Below, in pieces: positions 36,181 through 44,617 of a stretch of DNA of 64,000 nt. The notes beneath the pieces were generated by a model, which was not told where the DNA came from, made no database searches, and saw only the letters and a list, made by a program, of their open reading frames with translations. Position 1 is the first letter of the stretch. Each line of letters starts with the position of its first letter. Location of the stretch: the NCBI RefSeq assembly GCF_014656545.1, contig NZ_BNDS01000025.1, forward strand, positions 1 through 64,000. Reading direction: 5' to 3'. The translations under genes and the position numbers were made by a program. The DNA comes from Neobacillus kokaensis. GTDB taxonomy: Bacteria; Bacillota; Bacilli; Bacillales; Cytobacillaceae.

Positions 36181-36603
36181 ATGTCCTCAAAACAATCTAA
36201 TCAAAGAAAATTCAAAAAGGTATTATCAAACCTCACAAAACTTGAAATTGAGCTTAAACAAGGCTTCGAAGCAAGAGTAATTGAACCTTATGCGAAAAAT
36301 GCATTTACTCTTATTAGTATTATTAAGGAGCAACTTAATAACTATGGGTTGGCTCATAAGGAAAGGAATAGAATAGAAAGGAATGTTAATATACTGCACT
36401 ATGTAGGTGAAATGGAGGTTACGATTGATATTATGATCGGACTATACGGGGAAATGGATGAAAAGGCAAAGCGTATAGTTGTGTTATTGCTTGAAATTTA
36501 TCGGGAGCTTCATCTTAATACAAATTTTGAATATGAAGAAAAGGTGATTGCTTTAAAATCCATCATTACTGATCTTTCGGACAATCAAAATATACCGTTT
36601 TAA
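36181..36603 (+). CDS. 140-residue helical protein of unknown function
   Basis: Mainly alpha-helical protein with several amphipathic segments (VLSNLTKLEIELKQGF, ALIS-like FTLISIIKEQLNNYG, IVVLLLEIYRELHL) and no signal peptide or membrane helix. I do not recognise the family. It carries the duplicated leader that also precedes the next gene, so the two are likely regulated alike. It sits between defence genes and could belong to a small toxin, antitoxin or immunity system, but nothing in the sequence proves that. Confidence 0.6.
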   Translation: MSSKQSNQRKFKKVLSNLTKLEIELKQGFEARVIEPYAKNAFTLISIIKEQLNNYGLAHKERNRIERNVNILHYVGEMEVTIDIMIGLYGEMDEKAKRIVVLLLEIYRELHLNTNFEYEEKVIALKSIITDLSDNQNIPF

Positions 36604-36826
36604 CAAATGATAGGAACAAGCAGCGTACCGTTGGTACGAAACCTGTATATCAATGGTTAAGGGATACGACAGTATAGAGCATCTGAAGTATTGCCCCATT
36701 CTTTTATCCAAAGTATTATAAACACATAAGCTATCTACGTTCACCCAAAGGATATGCCATTAAACTCCTCCCTGGCATTCACGTCATGCTTAACCTCAAA
36801 AATAAACCTCTAAGGAGACCTCATTA
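36604..36826 (+). promoter_or_regulatory. Structured leader, copy C, with short upstream frame
   Basis: Paralogue of copy B. A 17-codon frame (ATG 36607 to TAA 36660) again passes through the stem-loop CGTACCGTTGGTACG (36624-36638) as VPLVR. The following TATTGCCC, TATAAA, CATAAGCTAT and AGGATATGCC blocks occur in the same order as in B and end at AAGGAGACCTCA before the ATG. The overall length (about 220 bases) also matches. Confidence 0.55.
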
Positions 36827-37051
36827 ATGAACAATTCAATTCGAGACAAAGCACTCAAAAAACCAGATTACACGTTTTATCCTAATCTATTTTCAGCGGT
36901 CAAGAACGTTGAAAACGCAGTACGGCTCTTACATATTTATGGATGCATAGCAAAAAAAGAACCAATAAAACCTTTAGAAGAGAGGGAAGTTCTCTTACTA
37001 GATCACACATTTCCATGGGTAAAGATGTGGGATAGTCAGAAACTGGGCTGA
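36827..37051 (+). CDS. 74-residue protein, possibly a truncated N-terminus
   Basis: Soluble protein starting MNNSIRDKALKKPDYTFY and ending WVKMWDSQKLG. No family is recognised. Coding-like sequence continues after its stop in other frames (for example NFEWEEVYEESLNLLNAF near 37190-37255), so it may be the intact start of the larger decayed gene that follows, cut by an early stop or frameshift. The leader and ribosome binding site are intact. Confidence 0.5.
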   Translation: MNNSIRDKALKKPDYTFYPNLFSAVKNVENAVRLLHIYGCIAKKEPIKPLEEREVLLLDHTFPWVKMWDSQKLG

Positions 37052-37169
37052 ACCATTCTAGTTTCTCCAACAAGAGAAATGTTACAGATTGAAAAATGAT
37101 CTATGCCAAAAATATGCTTTTAATAATTTTAAGAAGATATTATCTTGGGAACATATATTAATCTGAGTA

Positions 37170-38422
37170 TTGTACCTAGTAATATATCAAATTTTGAATG
37201 GGAAGAAGTCTATGAGGAAAGCTTAAATCTATTAAATGCATTTGATTTGCAGATGTTGAAAGACAGGTGTTATTTGGATATAAATTACCGGTCTATATTA
37301 AGGATGCAGAAAAAATAAATCCAGAACGCCATTGGGCTATAAGTGGCGATTTGAAAAGTAAAAGATTTGCTGAAACATTTAAATTGTATAGGGATATTTG
37401 TCACTATCAATCCGGGCAATTAGAAAGAAACCGAAATGACATTTTATTTGAAGAAGACCGGTTAATGATTGATGTTTTTAGTTCTAAAACACAGGGCTTT
37501 GAATATCATCTATACATTTTAGCAATTGCCATGTTAATAGAGAGCCGTTTGCCAAACAATGCTTTGGTAAATGGAAATATTGATTATGATCAATGTGTGA
37601 AGGCGAAACAATGGGCTGATCAATATCTTTCATCACTAATCGAAATTCCTGTAAGAGTCGATGTTGACAAATTGCTTTCCAGAACCGCTCAGATAAAAGA
37701 TGAATAGGAACAAGTTCAATTCATTAATAATTGGTTAATCGCAGATCAGGAGGAAAAGTTCAGGATTTATTACCATCGCTTCTCTAGAAATACATTTCTT
37801 GAGTGGTTTGTCAATGAATAAAAGGCATACTCTTCCCCTAATCAGCTTGGCGCATTGAAATTGTTAATTTAATTTCTTAAACATAGCTACTGATTTAAAT
37901 GATTTACTTAATACCATTTGTAAATCCGAAAACAGAGTACAATTTTCTAATTCCGAAATAATCAGAGCCATTTCCAGAACATGGGTCTGCTTACCAAGAG
38001 AAAAAATCTCCTTTCTAGATTTATTTGCAAAAGTTTCAGGTCATCTCGAAGTAGTTGAGATGCAGTTCGGTTCGGTCATGTTGGATATGATGTTTACAGG
38101 TCGGGAGATAAAAACATATATCCCATTAACTGAGGTTGCGAAAATCTTAGGGGGGTATATACCTGATTCAATAACGGCAATTGAATTGTTGTTAGAACAA
38201 GAAATATCTTAGATTGAAGATCAATTATTAGCCTTCAATAATCAAATTCAATCAGCTATTGAAATTACGGAAGCCTCCACTGAAGACAAAATGTATTTAG
38301 CTGACATGGATGCTTTTTTATACTTTGACGGCAGCACAAAACTGACGAACAAGAATTAACATTAAAAGCCATTGCCTATAGTATTAAGACATTCTTATAC
38401 CGTGAAGGAGAGGGGGTATAAA
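37170..38422 (+). pseudogene. Large decayed gene in several frames
   Basis: Protein-like segments run in order through at least three frames. A stretch near 37190-37258 shifts frame near 37255 into a 146-codon segment ending at 37707 (containing ISGDLKSKRFAETFKLYRD). After stops at 37705 and near 37820, a segment from about 37880 to 38212 reads FSNSEIIRAISRTWVCLPRE. It is interrupted by TAG 38210, then shifts frame near 38340 to end at TAA 38420. Together they describe one protein of roughly 400 residues, possibly beginning at 36827. I do not recognise it. Confidence 0.65.
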
Positions 38423-38423
38423 G

Positions 38424-38732
38424 GAATTCCTCTTAGTACCTATCGAAAATCTAAAGTTGGTATTGGCCGCGTTTGTTAATGAAAAATATAATATGATACT
38501 TACGGAGCAATCGTGGCAGTGGATTGATAAGACAGACAATCCCCTTTTGATAAAAGTTTTACTAGCAAAGTTAATAATTGATGATACGAATGCTATTAAA
38601 CATGTGAAATCTCATTCGGATATTCGAAAAGCTATGTTTGAAAACAAATTGCTTTTACTGAGGATTGTGGAGTATATGGGGGATGAGATTAGCATGAAGG
38701 AAATTGATAAAATTGCTAACCAAACTGATTAG
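38424..38732 (+). pseudogene. Small gene fragment, start codon probably lost
   Basis: A frame of about 100 codons ends at 38732 (EFLLVPIENLKLVLAAFVN, then NYM-like NMILTEQSWQWIDKTDN). The annotated-looking start is a TTG at 38457, but coding-like sequence extends upstream to an ATA codon overlapping the preceding stop, where an ATG would be expected after GGAGAGGGG. That suggests a mutated start in a former two-gene unit. Function unknown. Confidence 0.45.
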
Positions 38733-39032
38733 ATCCTAATCCTAAATTTTCCTATAATAATTACTTTCGCAATATGCTATGGGTTATATGACGTTATCAA
38801 AAGATAGCATCATGAGACCTGTAGCATTTTTTTATATCATATAATGTTAAAAAAACAACAGAAAATCCCAAATTCATAAAATTTTAATAGGTCATTTTGA
38901 GACTATTAAATAATAGTATGTCAAACATTGGGTAATTTCGTTAAATGATGTAATATTATAGTTGTGTTTACAAATCCCTAAAATAATAACAAAATAAAGG
39001 ATTCGATAGTACATATCTCACAGGAGGTTGTA
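38733..39032. other. AT-rich gap before the nuclease-HerA pair
   Basis: No gene. It contains AT-rich sequence likely to hold the promoter for the nuclease/HerA operon, but no clear -35/-10 pair. A good CAGGAGG ribosome binding site ends it. Confidence 0.4.
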
Positions 39033-40340
39033 ATGAGTAGAGAGGCGGACCATACGATAAAAGGATTCTTATATCAGTTCAGTAAAACTTTAAATGTCAT
39101 TTTGAGTAGTACTGATAAAGATGAGATACAAATAGAGGGAATAATTGAAGATATCGATTTAAAAAATTCAAATATAACAAATGCAATACAATGTAAGTAT
39201 CACGAATCAAAAGTTCGATATAATTTATCAGATATTTATAAACCAATTCTTCAAATGTTAATCCATTTTTTAGATAATGATACTAATAATGTTAAATATG
39301 TTTTATATGCTCATTTTCCTAATGAACAAGTAGGCATAAATAAAATTACCAAATTACAAATTGAAGAAATACTTTCATCAAGTAATTTTGATTATATTAG
39401 TAAATATATATCGAAAATTAAGCCTCCAAAAGATCAGAGTATTAAGGATTTACTTGGAAAAGCTAGTAAATCCTCAGAGGATAAAACTCAAATAAAAAGA
39501 TACTATGAAAATACTGAATTAGAGATTATTGTTGACATTGATAAGTTTCTAAAAGGTCATTTTATTTTTGAAATAGGTCTTTCTTATGAAGAGTTAATAA
39601 AAGAAACAAAGAAACTTTTAATGGACGAGGGATTTTCATTAGAAGACGTAAAAGATTTGTTCTATCCTAATGGTATTCAATATATTGCGGAACTTAGTAT
39701 TCTTCCAGAAGCTGAAAAAAGAATAACAAGTAAAAATAAATTAATAGGTTACTTGCATGAAAATAAGAAAACCGCTATGAGTAGATGGACAAGTGAACTA
39801 TTGACCCGTAAGGAATTATTGAAAGTTAGAAAAAATCAATTAGTACCATCCTTAAATGTAAATTCTAGATTACGATATTTTATCATGAATCCCGATACTA
39901 TAGAAAACTTTGATGATGAATTCATTCTTTTTGTAAAAGACTATCTTGAAAAATATAATTCTAAAATAAAATTACATACTGAAACTCCTTGTTTTATATT
40001 AAAAACAGATGTTAATAGATTATCAGAATACCATAAAAGATTTGTTTCAAGAAATATACAAATAATAACTGGTTATATTGGGGACACATTTTACTTTAAA
40101 GAATTTAATAAAGAGCCTAAAAGAATAATTAAAGATAATTGGGTAGAATTTAAAGCAAAAATTTCTTGTAATTCAGATGAGGTATTAACATTTATCAATT
40201 CTAAAAAATGTGACGATTTATATCTAATCGGAGAAATAGACTTTAGCTCACTAGATACAACTGATGTAAATATTGAACATCTACATGTAAGTAATTTTAG
40301 GGAATTAAAATATTTATTATCTATGGTAAAGGAGATTTGA
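39033..40340 (+). CDS. Cap4/DUF4297-like nuclease, partner of HerA
   Basis: Protein of 435 residues. The N-terminal domain has the Cap4/DUF4297 pattern: TIKGFLYQFSKTL near residue 8, then acidic residues in IEGIIEDID (Glu35, Glu39, Asp40/42) and the QxK motif AIQCKYHE (Gln53, Lys55). These would form a PD-(D/E)xK DNA-cutting centre. The remaining 370 residues have no recognised motif and may bind HerA. DUF4297-HerA pairs are known anti-phage systems, in which the ATPase assembles with the nuclease and degrades DNA. It is followed by the HerA gene after three bases. Confidence 0.72.
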   Translation: MSREADHTIKGFLYQFSKTLNVILSSTDKDEIQIEGIIEDIDLKNSNITNAIQCKYHESKVRYNLSDIYKPILQMLIHFLDNDTNNVKYVLYAHFPNEQVGINKITKLQIEEILSSSNFDYISKYISKIKPPKDQSIKDLLGKASKSSEDKTQIKRYYENTELEIIVDIDKFLKGHFIFEIGLSYEELIKETKKLLMDEGFSLEDVKDLFYPNGIQYIAELSILPEAEKRITSKNKLIGYLHENKKTAMSRWTSELLTRKELLKVRKNQLVPSLNVNSRLRYFIMNPDTIENFDDEFILFVKDYLEKYNSKIKLHTETPCFILKTDVNRLSEYHKRFVSRNIQIITGYIGDTFYFKEFNKEPKRIIKDNWVEFKAKISCNSDEVLTFINSKKCDDLYLIGEIDFSSLDTTDVNIEHLHVSNFRELKYLLSMVKEI

Positions 40341-40342
40341 TA

Positions 40343-42118
40343 ATGTCTAAGAAAGCCACTATGAGAATTGGAAGTGTTATAGAAAGTTCCCCTCAATCTA
40401 TTTTGGTGAAAATTGACACATTAAAGATTTTTGAAAAAGCTAAATCAGAATTACAAATTGGAAAATACTTAAAAATTCAAGAAGGTAATCATAACTTTGT
40501 ATTATGTGTTATTCAAAATATAAAAATTTCTACGGATAGGGATGAAGATATTTTTATTCTTACTGTTCAACCAGTGGGGATTTTTAAAGAAGAAGAGTTT
40601 TATCAAGGTAATTCAACGCTTCCATCACCTACTGAACCAGTTTTCCTAGTTGAAGATAATATTTTAAATAAAATATTTAATGATGAAAAATCAAAAATAT
40701 TTCACTTGGGAAACTTGGCACAAAATGAAGAAGTTAATTTTATGTTAGATGGAGATAAGTTTTTTAGTAAACATGTTGCAGTTGTAGGTTCTACCGGATC
40801 AGGTAAGTCCTGTGCTGTGGCAAAAATTTTACAAAACGTGGTTGGTATCAATAATGCTAGAAATATAAATAAATCTGATAAAAAGAATTCCCATATTATA
40901 ATTTTTGATATTCATTCTGAATATAGATCAGCATTTGAAATTGATAAAAATGAAAATTTTAATTTGAATTACTTAGATGTAGAAAAATTAAAGCTTCCAT
41001 ACTGGTTAATGAATTCAGAAGAATTAGAAACATTGTTCATAGAAAGTAATGAACAAAATTCCCATAATCAAGTCTCTCAGTTTAAGAGAGCAGTAGTTTT
41101 GAACAAGGAAAAATATAATCCCGAATTTAAAAAAATCACATATGATTCTCCTGTTTATTTTAATGTTAATGAGGTTTTCAATTATATTTATAATTTAAAC
41201 GAAGAAGTAATCAATAAAATTGAAGGAGAGCCAAGTTTTCCAAAACTAAGCAATGGGGAACTTGTTGAAAATCGACATATTTATTTTAATGAAAAATTCG
41301 AATTTACCTCTTCTAATACTTCAAAAGCAACAAAAGCAAGTAATGGACCTTTTAATGGTGAATTTAATAGATTCTTGTCTAGATTTGAAACCAAATTAAC
41401 AGATAAACGTTTAGATTTTCTGTTATTGAATCAAAATGCAGAAGAAAATTCTAAGTATAGAACTGAACATTTCGAAGATATATTGAAGCAATTTATGGGG
41501 TATTTAGATAAATCAAACGTCACAATTATTGATTTAAGCGGTATTCCGTTTGAAGTGTTAAGCATTACAATTAGCTTAATTTCTCGTCTTATTTTTGATT
41601 TTGCATTACATTATTCTAAGTTGCAACATCAAAAGAATGAACTTAATGATATACCATTCATGATCGTTTGTGAGGAGGCTCATAATTATATTCCACGAAC
41701 TGGAGGTATTGAGTATAAAGCAGCAAAAAAATCAGTAGAAAGAATTGCTAAAGAAGGGAGGAAATATGGTTTAAGCTTGATGGTTGTTAGTCAAAGGCCT
41801 TCAGAGGTATCTGATACAATTCTTTCTCAATGTAACAATTTTATTAATCTGCGTTTAACAAATATTAATGACCAAAATTATATCAAGAATCTATTACCAG
41901 ATAATTCTCGGTCTATATCTGAGATTTTACCTACTCTTGCTGCTGGGGAGTGTTTGGTGGTTGGGGATTCTACTCCAATACCAAGTATTGTTAAATTAGA
42001 GTTGCCAAACCCTGAACCAAGATCACAGAGTATTAAATTTCATGAAAAATGGTCAGAAAGTTGGAGAACGCCTTCATTTGAAGAAGTAATTATGAGCTGG
42101 AGAAAAGAAAATGTATAA
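40343..42118 (+). CDS. HerA-like hexameric ATPase of the defence pair
   Basis: ATPase of 591 residues in the HerA/FtsK superfamily. An N-terminal beta-barrel region (RIGSVIESSPQSILVKID) precedes the P-loop VVGSTGSGKSCA near residue 148. Walker B FMIVCEEAHNYIP is near residue 440, and the following RIAKEGRKYGLSLMVVSQRP holds the conserved Arg and sensor residues of HerA. ATG 40343 has correct spacing to AAAGGAG; a TTG two codons earlier overlaps the nuclease stop. It should form a hexameric ring acting with the nuclease encoded just upstream. Confidence 0.85.
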   Translation: MSKKATMRIGSVIESSPQSILVKIDTLKIFEKAKSELQIGKYLKIQEGNHNFVLCVIQNIKISTDRDEDIFILTVQPVGIFKEEEFYQGNSTLPSPTEPVFLVEDNILNKIFNDEKSKIFHLGNLAQNEEVNFMLDGDKFFSKHVAVVGSTGSGKSCAVAKILQNVVGINNARNINKSDKKNSHIIIFDIHSEYRSAFEIDKNENFNLNYLDVEKLKLPYWLMNSEELETLFIESNEQNSHNQVSQFKRAVVLNKEKYNPEFKKITYDSPVYFNVNEVFNYIYNLNEEVINKIEGEPSFPKLSNGELVENRHIYFNEKFEFTSSNTSKATKASNGPFNGEFNRFLSRFETKLTDKRLDFLLLNQNAEENSKYRTEHFEDILKQFMGYLDKSNVTIIDLSGIPFEVLSITISLISRLIFDFALHYSKLQHQKNELNDIPFMIVCEEAHNYIPRTGGIEYKAAKKSVERIAKEGRKYGLSLMVVSQRPSEVSDTILSQCNNFINLRLTNINDQNYIKNLLPDNSRSISEILPTLAAGECLVVGDSTPIPSIVKLELPNPEPRSQSIKFHEKWSESWRTPSFEEVIMSWRKENV

Positions 42119-42299
42119 TCTACCTTTTTTTATATTTACTTTCAAAAAGGTTATTGAATTTCAAGCATGAAATATTAGCCGTAAATATTGCAATAGTATT
42201 TTTGTGAATACACCATCCCAACTTGCTAACTAATTTTCAGGATTTTTAATAATCAAAAATCAATGGTGAAGAGACTTAAATGAATGAGGAGAAATCAAA

Positions 42300-43367
42300 G
42301 TGAGTAATCTAAAAGAGACTAAAGTTTATAGTATTAATGATTTTTTAAATTGGAACGAGAGTAAAGAGCTTCAATTGTCTCCAAAATATCAAAGAAATAA
42401 TGTGTGGAATTCCAAGGCAGAATCTTATCTAATTGACACTATACTAAGAGGATTACCGATACCACAGGTCTTTCTAAGGCAGACAATTGATACGAAAATA
42501 AGAAAAACGTATCGAGAAGTCATTGATGGACAGCAGAGGCTTCGAACTATAGTTAAATTTGAAAAAAATGAGTTTCCTATAATGAAAGCTCACAATTCTG
42601 AATTGGCTGGAATGTATTATCGCGATTTGGATGAAGATATGCAAATGCAGTTTTTAGATTATCAAATTCCAGTAGAGTTAATTAAAACGTCTGATGATAG
42701 CGTTGTTTATGACATGTTTATGCGAGTAAACACAAATAGCAATACATTAAATAAACAAGAATTAAGAAATGCTAAGTACTGGGGAGATTTCAAAGTTCTT
42801 GTATATAAATTAGCTAGTGAATGGAGAAATTTCTTTGCAGAATTTAGCATATTTAAAGATTCAGATTTCATTAGAATGGTGGATGCAGAATATATTTCAA
42901 GTCTACTAATACTTTTAAGAGAAGGGATTGTGCAGGATACACCAGCAAAGATAGATATGTACTATAAGAAATTTGATAATGGAATGTATGACAGTGAAGA
43001 AAGTGAGGCCTTATTTAAAGAAGTTATGAGAGATATTAAAACTTTGTTTGATAAAACTCAAATTAATTTCAGATATATAAATAAGAAAAATTATTTTTAT
43101 ACATTATTTGCTTATCAACTACTTTTAAAAGGGAAATTACGTAACACTCAATATTCTATCCCAAATCAATATAATGGCTTTATGTTGGATAAAGTGTTGG
43201 TTGAGCTTGAATCCCAACTGTCATTAGATGAAGATTTACGAAGTGAAGAAATGAATCAATTTTTACATTTACATAGTAGTAGGACAACAAATGAAAATGA
43301 AAGAAAAGAACGTGTACGAATTTTTAGTCAGTTTGTTGAAAGAGTGATTAGACAATATGGCAATTAA
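42300..43367 (+). CDS. DUF262 domain protein (GmrS-like)
   Basis: Protein of 355 residues with the DUF262 fold, a ParB/sulfiredoxin-like nucleotide-binding domain found in type IV restriction enzymes such as GmrSD. LSPKYQRNNVWN near residue 27, DTILRGLPIPQVFL near 46 and the hallmark VIDGQQRLRTI near 74-84 are present. The DUF1524 HNH nuclease found in GmrSD is missing. Instead an HEPN gene overlaps the 3' end by 11 bases. Start is GTG after GAGGAG. Confidence 0.82.
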   Translation: MSNLKETKVYSINDFLNWNESKELQLSPKYQRNNVWNSKAESYLIDTILRGLPIPQVFLRQTIDTKIRKTYREVIDGQQRLRTIVKFEKNEFPIMKAHNSELAGMYYRDLDEDMQMQFLDYQIPVELIKTSDDSVVYDMFMRVNTNSNTLNKQELRNAKYWGDFKVLVYKLASEWRNFFAEFSIFKDSDFIRMVDAEYISSLLILLREGIVQDTPAKIDMYYKKFDNGMYDSEESEALFKEVMRDIKTLFDKTQINFRYINKKNYFYTLFAYQLLLKGKLRNTQYSIPNQYNGFMLDKVLVELESQLSLDEDLRSEEMNQFLHLHSSRTTNENERKERVRIFSQFVERVIRQYGN

Positions 43368-44022
43368 TGCTGAAAGAGAAGAACTGATTGTAGATGTAGA
43401 AGAACATACAGGCCCACAGCCAGATGGTATTGAGGAAAGGGCTTTGGAAACCAACACAACAGCTCATCCACAAGAATTAAATGACCTTTTTGAAGAAATC
43501 GGTAAATGGGAAAGTTTGATTGCTGTTAATAATGATTTAATTGATGTAGCTTTTTTTAAAATCTTTGTTAAATTTGAGCGTTTACTATTAAATTGTGTCG
43601 TAATGTATGCAATTGGTGAAAGAAGCAGCCTTGGATACCAGCCGAATAGACGACTGCTTTTTTCAGATCATGATCATTTAAGGAAAACCATTACAGATAA
43701 AAAATACATAGATGTAAGTAAGAGAGTTGAGGACATAGTTAAGCAAATTTTTGAGGAAAACAATCCTTTTACACTGTTCTTTGAATCTACGGATAAAGAT
43801 ACATTAATAAAAATGCAAACTTTAAGAAATTATATAGCTCATGAAAGTCCAGAGTCAAAAATCGCTTACATGAAAAAGGTACTTCCACCTAATAGTGAAT
43901 TTATGAATGCTGCCGATTTCTTGTCCGCAAGAAAGAACAGAACAGCCACAATTAGTAATTATTCTTATTTTATAGAGGTGATGGTAGCTCAGGCAAAATG
44001 CTTTATGGGGGACAGCAATTAA
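43357..44022 (+). CDS. HEPN-domain protein, probable RNase partner of DUF262
   Basis: Protein of 221 residues with a helical HEPN-like domain. The catalytic R-x4-H motif is RNYIAH (Arg157 to His162), the pattern of HEPN ribonucleases. A polar N-terminal 40 residues precedes the helices. It overlaps the DUF262 gene by 11 bases, so the two are translated together. It resembles the MAE_28990/MAE_18760-type HEPN proteins noted beside DUF262 genes. A possible model is DUF262 sensing and HEPN RNA cleavage. Confidence 0.68.
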   Translation: MAINAEREELIVDVEEHTGPQPDGIEERALETNTTAHPQELNDLFEEIGKWESLIAVNNDLIDVAFFKIFVKFERLLLNCVVMYAIGERSSLGYQPNRRLLFSDHDHLRKTITDKKYIDVSKRVEDIVKQIFEENNPFTLFFESTDKDTLIKMQTLRNYIAHESPESKIAYMKKVLPPNSEFMNAADFLSARKNRTATISNYSYFIEVMVAQAKCFMGDSN

Positions 44023-44617
44023 AATTAGTAAGATACTCTAAGTATACTTGAGTACATGCTCAACTTTATCTAGAAATGATAGTCTCTAAATCGTAGGCAT
44101 AAGAGTAGTTTTCCTAAAATATGCCGTTAACACGGCTTTATTATATATGATGGGGTTAAAAAATAATTATAAAAATATACGTATACTTTCTAATAAGGAT
44201 TAAATTTAGATGGAATTGTTTTTGTTTACATAACAATGAACCACTTCGCTCATGAAAACGTAAGTCATTTTAATTTCAGTCAGAATACTGTCTTGATATG
44301 GAGTGAGAGGCACGGCAAACTTTGTTTGCTACTCGAAACATCCTAATGGTCGCATTTTGAGCTAAATCATGTCTCTGGAGGCTCCGTGGCAAGACATTCC
44401 GGACGTTCCAATTGCCAAATTAAAAGTGGTTAACGATGATGTAGTCGAAATGTCCCAAAATTCAATGAGCAAATACAGGATAGGGCTCTACGGATATATT
44501 TCCTAAAAGCAAACCTTTATTGTTAGTTTTAAAAATTATTAATAATTTCTTTATATATAATTATTTGAAAAAATTTCGTTTAACAGTGTTGAAGAAACTA
44601 AAAAAAGCGAGGAAATC
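44023..44617. other. Gap with weak terminator and gene remnant
   Basis: A short hairpin GCCGT/ACGGC followed by TTTATT at about 44123 may end the DUF262-HEPN unit. A 45-codon frame at 44369-44506 (starting MSLEAPWQDIPDVPIAKL) reads like protein but has no upstream ribosome binding site and may be a remnant. The rest is AT-rich with no gene. Confidence 0.4.

Noticed and set aside
36553-36744. Minus-strand 63-codon frame across leader C
   Set aside because: Overlaps the end of the 140-residue gene and the leader; no start signal.
35935-36826. Retron or toxIN-like RNA system
   Set aside because: No reverse transcriptase gene and no tandem antitoxin repeats were found; the leader resemblance is to regulatory RNA only.
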